Shown here: one piece after another, positions 23,001-32,000 of the stretch | Layout of the letters: each line of letters begins with the position of its first letter | Numbering within the stretch: position 1 is the stretch's first letter | Source: Heliocidaris erythrogramma | Taxonomy: Eukaryota; Echinodermata; Echinoidea; Camarodonta; Echinometridae | Direction: 5' to 3' | DNA length: 64,000 nt | NCBI GenBank assembly: GCA_025617745.1 | Contig: CM046861.1 | Span: 13,354,516 to 13,418,515, forward strand | Position numbers and translations under genes: made by a program | Notes under the pieces: generated by a model | What the model saw: the letters and a program-made list of their open reading frames with translations, nothing else | What the model was told of the DNA's origin: nothing | The model's database searches: none

Positions 23001-26000
23001 TTCCAGAATTTTTGAAAGAGCGGGTAGAAGAGAAATTGGTCGAAAATTACAAATATGACATTTTTCTCCTTTTTTGTAAACCGGAATAACCTTGGAAATC
23101 TTCATACAATCAGGAACAACACCGCTAGACAAAGACAAATTAAATATATGCACCAACGGATCGACTATGTAATTTATGACGTTTTTCAATAAAATGTTAT
23201 CAATACCATCGTGTCCAGTACTCTTTTTATTTTTCAAATTGTGAACTATATCTATTAACTCATTTCTATGTACAGGGACAAAAAACAGCGAATTGGGATT
23301 TGGCTGGTGTATGAAATCTGAAAATTTCTTTTGCGTTGGAGGAATATTTTTTGCAAGATTATGTCCTATCTGAGAAAAATATTGGTTGAATACATTAGCT
23401 ATTTGTACTGAATCGTGGATTTCTACATTGTTATGTTTAATATTTGTTACACGTGATTTATCGTTATTCTTATTAATAACACTATTTATGATTTTCCATG
23501 TTTTACTAATATCGTGTTTAAAGAGAATCAACTGATTTTGAAAATATTTCCGTTTTTCAATTCGTAATATTTTGGTGAGAATATTTCTGTAAGAAGTATA
23601 TTTACGGTGAGACTTTACAGAACGCTGAATTTTGTTGGCGTAATATAAGTTGTTTTTTCGATTTATTGATCTTAAAATTGATTTAGTTATCCAAGGAAGT
23701 CTTGGGCTCTTTTTATAATTAGAGGATTTATTCACTAGTGGAATATGCCTATCTAAATGGGACATGAAACTCGTCATAAAAGTATTGTAAGCTGTATTTG
23801 TATCGTGCGAACTATAAACATCAGCCCAATCAGCACCTTCAAGACTTACTTTCAATTGCGCTATTTTATTAGGTGTTATTCTTCTAAATCTTTCCGACGG
23901 GATATCTTTTTTATTAAAACTACAAGGACTTCGTGAAAAAATTGGGTAGTGATCTGATATGTCAGATAAAACAATTCCTGATTCAGGTAAAGGAATAACA
24001 TTACAAAAGATGTTATCTATGAGGGTTGCTGTTTGGTTGGTAACCCGAGTTGGTTTAGTAATTAAAGGTAAGAAGGATGCAGAAAACATGGTATCCAAAA
24101 ATTCTTGTGAAGTATTAATAGAAGAATTAGATATATCTATGTTAAAGTCTCCTATAATATAACAATCTTTGTTTGTAAATAGAGGATTGTGCAATAAATC
24201 TTGCAGATATTCTAAGAAGTCATGAATATTTGAATTAGGAGGTCTGTAACATACCGTGATCAAAATGTTCTTGGAATTTGGTACTCTAATTTCAATGACA
24301 ATTGATTCAGCAATTTCAGTCATACAGTTAAGATCACTATGAATAAAATAGTCAAAATGTTGTTTAATATAGAGAGCTACCCCACCTCCCCTTCTATTAA
24401 TTCTATTATTCTCTACGAAAGCATAACCGGGGAGTGAGTATGAGCTAGCAGATTCTTGAGTTAGCCATGTTTCGGTCAAAGCAATTATAGAAAATGAGTG
24501 ACCAGGAGTATCCATTAGAAAGCGCAAGTTATCAAAGTTACAATTCAAACTTCTAATATTCAAGTGCATTAAAGAAAATGTAACAGGTGTTATTTCAAGA
24601 GATTTAAACTGATTCATAGTAAAGTAGTTTGAGCTTATATAGTTGTTGTCCGTATCTTCATTTAAGTCAGTATAACCCAATGACAGAAGTAATGGTGACT
24701 GGTGGTTCCTTTTCAATTTACAGTCTGGGCTTTTCAGGTGTGTAGGGGGCACATATGGCCCTCAGCTTCTGTGTAATTCTTTTGCCGTGTCTTGCAGCCT
24801 TTATGTGATAAAATAACCTTCCTATACTGGTTAGACTAAGGTAATTGGATAATTGTTTAGGTGTTGGTATAAAAAAAGAACAAAAAGATTTCAAATATCT
24901 TGATAAAAACAAGTGCCTCGCCGAAGAGTACTGAGGACCATATCTTCTCACAATTTTTCGGTTCTTACATTTTCTTATTTCCCAGCACTTCTGAAATGCT
25001 GTAGCCATTTGCACCACAACAATGATTAAGTAAAAATATCTCTGTTTTCCTCCACTTCTATTTCCCTCAATCTTCCCTGTCAAACATGAAAGTATGCACT
25101 GACATATATACTGGCCCAAATTGAACGAAGGTAAATCCACCATTACATAAATCATCCCATCCCATAACTTATCAAACACTTGGCACTTGGCAGGACAACT
25201 GTACATAGGGTTCTTGCCAGTACTTACATCACACCCTTGGTGCGAATACCAAGTGTAAGGGACTTCAGTTAAAATAAACCAAGTGTAGATTCTCCCCGAC
25301 AAGGGTGCTGACAAGGGTAATAAATCTGTCAAAGCATACTTTCAACCTCCAAGGTTGTTTTGGTTCTCCCATACAAATCACCTCCCTGGGATGCCATAGG
25401 GCCACAGTTCGTTCATTTTGGGCCAGTATATATGTCAGTGCAAAACATGCAAAATTTCTTTGATCCTCTCAAATCGCCCCATGGGATTCCAACTGGACAT
25501 ACCCTGTAGGTCCTGCTGAAGTGTCGAAGCTGAAGTAGGACGTGGTCCCAGTATTATCAGGTGATGTCTCACCACTGCACTGTATCTCAACTCTTCTACC
25601 TTGCTCCTCAATGCTAGAAATTAAAAAAATTAAAAGGTCACAGAGTCAACCCATTCACGACAGGAGTTGTTTACAGGATAAACTGATCATTTTTTTTGTC
25701 TGCAAATTGGCAACACAATATTTTCTCTTTTTTCTTGCTACTTTGTTCTATGGCAAGTCTAAGGTATTAAGTCACTTGCAAAATTCCATTTTGTACAAGT
25801 TGCAATCCCATGAGCTACTGCTCACACAAATGTCAGTTTTTTACAGGAATTTCCAAAGCTCTTTTGGAGCGAATAGGGACATTATGTCATAATGTTATAT
25901 GTGCATAGAGGGTTCCCAGAAGCAGCCATGCTGGGGGACTTAACAATAAAAACCTTTGCACTAGACCATGACAACAATGGCTTTTCACAGTCTGATGCAC

Positions 26001-29000
26001 AGGTTTTTATTATTATGTCCTCCAACATGGCTGCCATGAGAACCCTCTATACAAGAGCAGAGCATTACTATTATTACTAATCAACCAAACTATAATCTTT
26101 TCCTACCTGAAGTCAATTGTGCCTGACTCAGCGAATGATGGAATGACATCCTCCATAAATACGACCCTGGAGTCTCCATTTTCATAAGGGGTGATTATAC
26201 TGCACATAACAACTACCTGTAAGTAAGAAGGAATAATATGGTACATGTAAGAGGGTATTTCAAATACATCAGTCTCCAAAGAATAAACCATGCTTTTTGG
26301 TACAGACATATTGAGTCACTGAGGTACTGGGACACTAAGAAGCTAGCGATACACTGATTAAAGGTAATGTCGAGTCAAAAACTTTTCGTCAGATTTCTTA
26401 GATTTTGGTTGATAAATAAGCAAGATACTAAACTATGACACTGTGAAGATTTTTCCTCCTAAAGTTTAATATTAAACATTAAATCACAAAGGTTTGGAAA
26501 ATCTTCACGGAAGATATTTCCCTGGAACCATGAAGATAATAACAATAAAATCCTCTAGATGCATCCTGGACTATCACACTAGTCTGTAAGCACAGACCCT
26601 TGTATGACACTTTATTACTTTATTATGATTGTGTCTTAACTGAAGCCTAACAGGTTCCTACTGGTTGTGCAAGGAGCAGCTATAGTACATAAACTATGTT
26701 AGTCTCAGTTCAGACCATCAGTTACTGTACACATTACGACCATTTGTTACACGTTACGACAGACTACATGTAAGGGTTTGCACCTGTAAACTACTATCAC
26801 ATATCCCATCTCACTACCCCATGGGTTATTGTTGTTTGAGGGCTAATACATACATATATAAGAATAATATTTTCCGGGGCATAAAAGTATGGGGGGTCAT
26901 CATCCTCACATGCATCAACACTGAATTTGATTAAATAATCATATATCAATACCAACTGCCATTAAAGTATCTCCTTAAAAATTTGAGAGAATTTAACATA
27001 ATATTGCTTACGTCTTCATCGATGAATGCAGTGCTATTGACGCTTGGCGTGTTGGTGGCGCTGTCGTAGAGGAAAAGGCTGACATTAACGAAACCTCCAT
27101 CTTGGTTGACAGAGACGCTCGTTAAGGGGGAAAGACTGAGGCTTACTACTCCAAACAGAGTTTCTAAAAGAAAGAGAGAGAGAGAGAGGAGGCCACACTG
27201 TAAATGTTAATAGGAAAGAAATCAGCACGTTCACCTACTCATGGGCCCAAAGTTATGTTCGACTATGGCAAACATGTACATTGTATGGTACTGCTGTGCA
27301 AATGAACACCAAAATCAATTTAAGCTGGATTTAATTTACATCAATTTGCTAGATGACTCAATTATTATTCTTTGCTTTGACCCTTTTATCTTCTGATTTC
27401 TGATTTTTCCATTAAATATTATTTGTTTTTATCCTTATATCATCTATTTCTGTTTTTTTCAAATGTTATATCCTTATATATCATTTTCTCTTTCCACATT
27501 TCCTCATGTAATTCTTTCTTTGCTTACTTTCATCTTCATTTGCTCTCATTCCTTTATAGGTTATTCTGTTTTTACCCTTCAGTCTTCTCATTCTATTTTC
27601 CTTTGGTCAAAAGGTAATCCCGTGATAAAACGTAGTTTTCCCCATATCAATTGACCCGAGAAGAAAAGTTTGTGACCTTGACGGAATAGTACTTATGTGT
27701 TTCGCTGATCTCTTCAGTCCATTACAGAGTCGCAATGCGTGATCAATAATTTGGGTACGTGCAAAATGAAAGTGTGTGACCTCTACGAATAGTCAAAATG
27801 AAAAGTGTGTGACTTTTACAAATAGCTCCATAGGCGTACTAAAATAAGCGCGCATTGCCCAATCATGTGCTTAAAATGATAACACAATTGTGCGCACCCA
27901 GGTATTGGTACGGTTTACGGTGGTTTTAACATCTTTTGTGAATTTAATCATAATTGTCTTTTTCGAGAAGTAGACAATAATTGTCTTTCTCGTACCAGTT
28001 AAATGTTTCAGATGTGGATTATAAAGCAAATAATCACCTTTTGATTTCAGGCAATGAGACATAGAATCACTTCCTCGGCGATCTGAACATATAACGCTAT
28101 CTTTCCTCAGCTTCTCTTCGGAAAGATAGCTACATCCAGATCGCCTCGGAAGAGATAGTTTGTCCCATCACCTTAACCAACGGTACTTATTTGCTTATTA
28201 TTCTCCATCTATATATGTCTTTTTTCCTTTTTCATACTTTTTTTCTCCAATCTTCTTTTCTCTCCTTTTTTTATTCCTTGTTTTCATCTTCCCTTTGAAT
28301 CTTTCTTCATGTACATGTATTTTTTGTCTCTCTCCTTTTATATTTCTTTTCTCTACTTCCTTACATTATCCTTTGTTCTTTATCCTTCTATTTCTATATT
28401 TTCTTGTGTTATTTTTGTTTTTCTGCTTGTCATCTTCTCTAACTTTCCTTGTGTATTTCATTATTTTTCTGGTTTTCTTTCTTCACTCCTTGTTATCCTT
28501 TGTTTTTATTATTTTATCTTTATATCTTTAAGTATCTCAATTCCTTATTTTTCTCCTGATTTCTTCTTTTTCTATAAATTTCTATGTACATGTATTTCTT
28601 TATCTTACCTTTCAATCTTCTTCTCTTTCTCTTTCCTTATGTTATTCTTTGTTCTTTTTCACTGTATCCTCTTTCAATCTTTCCTTATTCTTTTCTTTTC
28701 TTTTCTTCTTCTCTATTTTCCCTTATCCTGCTTATATTCTTTTTGCTCCCTTCTTTCATCTTTTCTCTCCATCCTTCATTTTGTATTGCTTCATTTATCC
28801 AGTCTTATCCTTTTTTTCTCTCATTCCTTAATCTTCATATTTTTTATTTTCTGTTTCTCCCCCTTTCCTTATCATTATGGCAATCTTTATTTTGCTCCTC
28901 TCATTCCCTATGCATTTCTTTATTTTGTCTCTTTATCTCCAACTATACTCTCATACAGTGTATCTAATTGATACAGGTCTGTACATGTCTGTATCTGACT

Positions 29001-32000
29001 GATACACATCTGTAAAAGCCCAATTACATGTACACAAACACACATTCTTCTATTATTTCCCATGTATACAATACCTACAATGTATTTACAGACCCCATCA
29101 TCAATTTGACCGAGAACCGGCGTCTGACAAGGACACATAGACTTTCATTGCGACACGTCGCTAAAAACAATGTACAAAATTAATTTAAAATGTATGTTAA
29201 ACTTCCAATTTTACGTTATACATGTACATGTATTTACAAGAAATTGATTGCTTGGATCATCATCATCATCATCTGATACGGGATATGAAGGGGTTAGCCT
29301 GTAATTCCCGGTATCTTCGTCTAAGAAATTTAAGTTATTGCTTTGTGTGCTTGCGGGAGGAGTTATGGAAACTCAAAGTGCTTATTCCACCAATATTTAT
29401 CTATACTTCTTTTAAATTTTATCAGTTGTGGTTATTTGTACTATGTCTTCAGGTAAGCTGTTCCAGTCGTCCATGATTCTTCTGCTAAAAGGCTTACTTC
29501 TTACGTCCAGTTTACTGTGAGACTTTGATATTTTCATAGAGTGTCCTCTAGTTGAGCTATTGACAGGTTGGGAGAAGAAGTGGTCTGGGGGATGTCGATT
29601 AGTCCATGCATAATCTGGTAGACAGTGCTCATATTTCCTCCTCTCCTTCTGTAACATAGGGAATACAGATTGACTTCCATATGGGAAGTCCTTTAGCTCC
29701 CTCACAAGTTTGGTTGCTTTCCTCTGGACTCTTTCGATCTTTTTGGCATTCTCCTTGTACATGTATCTCCCATTCCAAAGAACACTCCCATATTCTAGGT
29801 GAGGTCGTAAGTTAGGAAGAACTTTCCATATTTCCAGCAAAATCAAAATTCAAAAGTCAAAATCATGCCCAAAACCAAAGAAATCCCTGCCGATTTGTTT
29901 CGCGATCGCGTGTTGTTTACATACCGCCGATGTCTTAGACTAAAATCGGCCAATAAAATTTTTGTCCACGAAGAAACTCGGGATCGCAAGCGCACATCGT
30001 TCTCTACGATCGCGCACACAGAAAATCAGGACTTTTCCGTGTACGGGATAGGGACCGAATTTTTAGCGACAAAATTCTTTTGGGGAGATGTCAGCGCCCG
30101 CAGCGACCAGGAAATGGACACAATGACTCCGATAGCTGTTTCGCGAGAACCGACAGTAAATTACAGATTATCGGTGAGTTGAATTTATTGTATTTCTTGG
30201 ATATATTTAGGTATGTTACAAAAATTTGAGAAATCTTATTTCAAGCATATAATTGATTCCATCAAATAGAGCTTAATGAAAGCTTCAATTTGATACCTCA
30301 TTCAGCTCTGTAGCTTTTTCTATTGTTTTTATAGGAAAAAAAAGTCAAAAGTTGTGATCTCGGACCATCCATTCAAACACAAAAACTTTTATAACTTTCT
30401 TAAAATTAAAGCTAACAAGATGAAACTTTCAGCAATTACAGATAATAACAGTATGAACATTATGTGAAACTGTCTCATAAAAAAACAAAGGATAACCATT
30501 AATTAATTAATTAATTAGGTGATTATTTTTTCTTTTCGTTCCATATTAAATGTATTTATCTGGTTTTTATATACGTGTATATATATAATATACTGATTTC
30601 CGCTCGAAATCTCTTTTATTTCACCAATCTTATTTTGTAATGTTAGATCAACTGTATATAATATGTTTTGTGTAGTAGTTTTCTCCCTCTCAAACAATTA
30701 CTTTAATTAAACAAAAATCTTTTTTTTAATATATAATATTGTATCATTCGTTTTATAGGGGGTCTACATCACACAAGCTAACCTTTTTAGTAGATCCCTC
30801 CACATATCCTTTTGTCATCTTTCTATGTCATATCCATGTATTCTGTTTTTGCAGTGTTTGTAACTTGTACATATTGTTGTAATTTCATTGTAAATGTGGA
30901 ATCTGAATAAAATAAAATCAAATTATTTTGTGACTGCATATGTTTTTGTGTATGTAAAAATGAAGCGTTTACTGAAATTATCAAGTCATCGAAGTCAAAT
31001 GCAGGATATTTGTAAATGGAACAGACAAGGACATTGGTTCTATCATCTGGTAAGGATCTTGTTGTATACTTAGTTAATTAATACCATAATTAGTTATTTA
31101 ATTAAGTAGCAATTTTCATCAATAAGTTAACTAAATACTGCAAATTTGTCGAAGAACTGAAGTTGAAAATTGTAATTGTGGATAAAAAATATTGACCGAA
31201 AATAGGTGTTAATATTCTTTTAAAAAAGATAATTACACTAATTAATACATAATTATGAGAAAACTATTGCAATTTATTGTCTGCAGGTTTTCAGTTCAAA
31301 ACTTTAAATTATCATCTATTTTGTCAAAGCAAATTTACATGCATTTTTGCAAGGCTTGGAAAAATTAAAGGATTTGAATTTCTTCCTGAATTAAATCCAA
31401 ATGATTAGTAATTTAAGCAATAAAATACATGTACAGTAAAATTTAGAATGACATTCAGAGATGTTATTTACTTCAAAATTATGTTTCTATTCTAAAAAAT
31501 ATGATTATTAATCTCCTCTGCATTATTTTCAACTCACATTGTATGATTGGGGGGGGGCCTACAGCTACGCACTTTGTTTTGTATGTGGAGCGCATTATTC
31601 TCCCCCACCCATGGACTGCAATATAAAATGCACACATGCAATCGCACGCTCAGGGGAGCGTTTCATCAAGCGATTTGTCAGTGATTTTCACTGACAAATT
31701 TGCTCTCAGCCAATCAGATGCAAGGATTTCAGTAGCTTATAACAGTTGTCGGTAAAAATCACTGACAATACGCTTGATGAAACGCTCCCCCGGATCGCAC
31801 AGAGCAAAGCGCATGCATCTCCCAGCGGGAAGCCATCGCTTCGCCGTGTCAACTTTGCAATGACATCCCTCAACTTCGCAACTAAAAAAACACATTTCTT
31901 ATCGTAGAATTTTCACACAAATTCACCAACATCAAGAAAACATGTATAGAAAACATCCATTATACCTTAAATTGAATCCATTATCCAAGATTTATGAGAA

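Noticed and set aside
28309-28971. 220-codon Phe/Leu/Ser-rich frame that looks like a multi-pass membrane protein
   Set aside because: It lies in the pyrimidine-rich tract, is open in all three frames there, and has no family motif.
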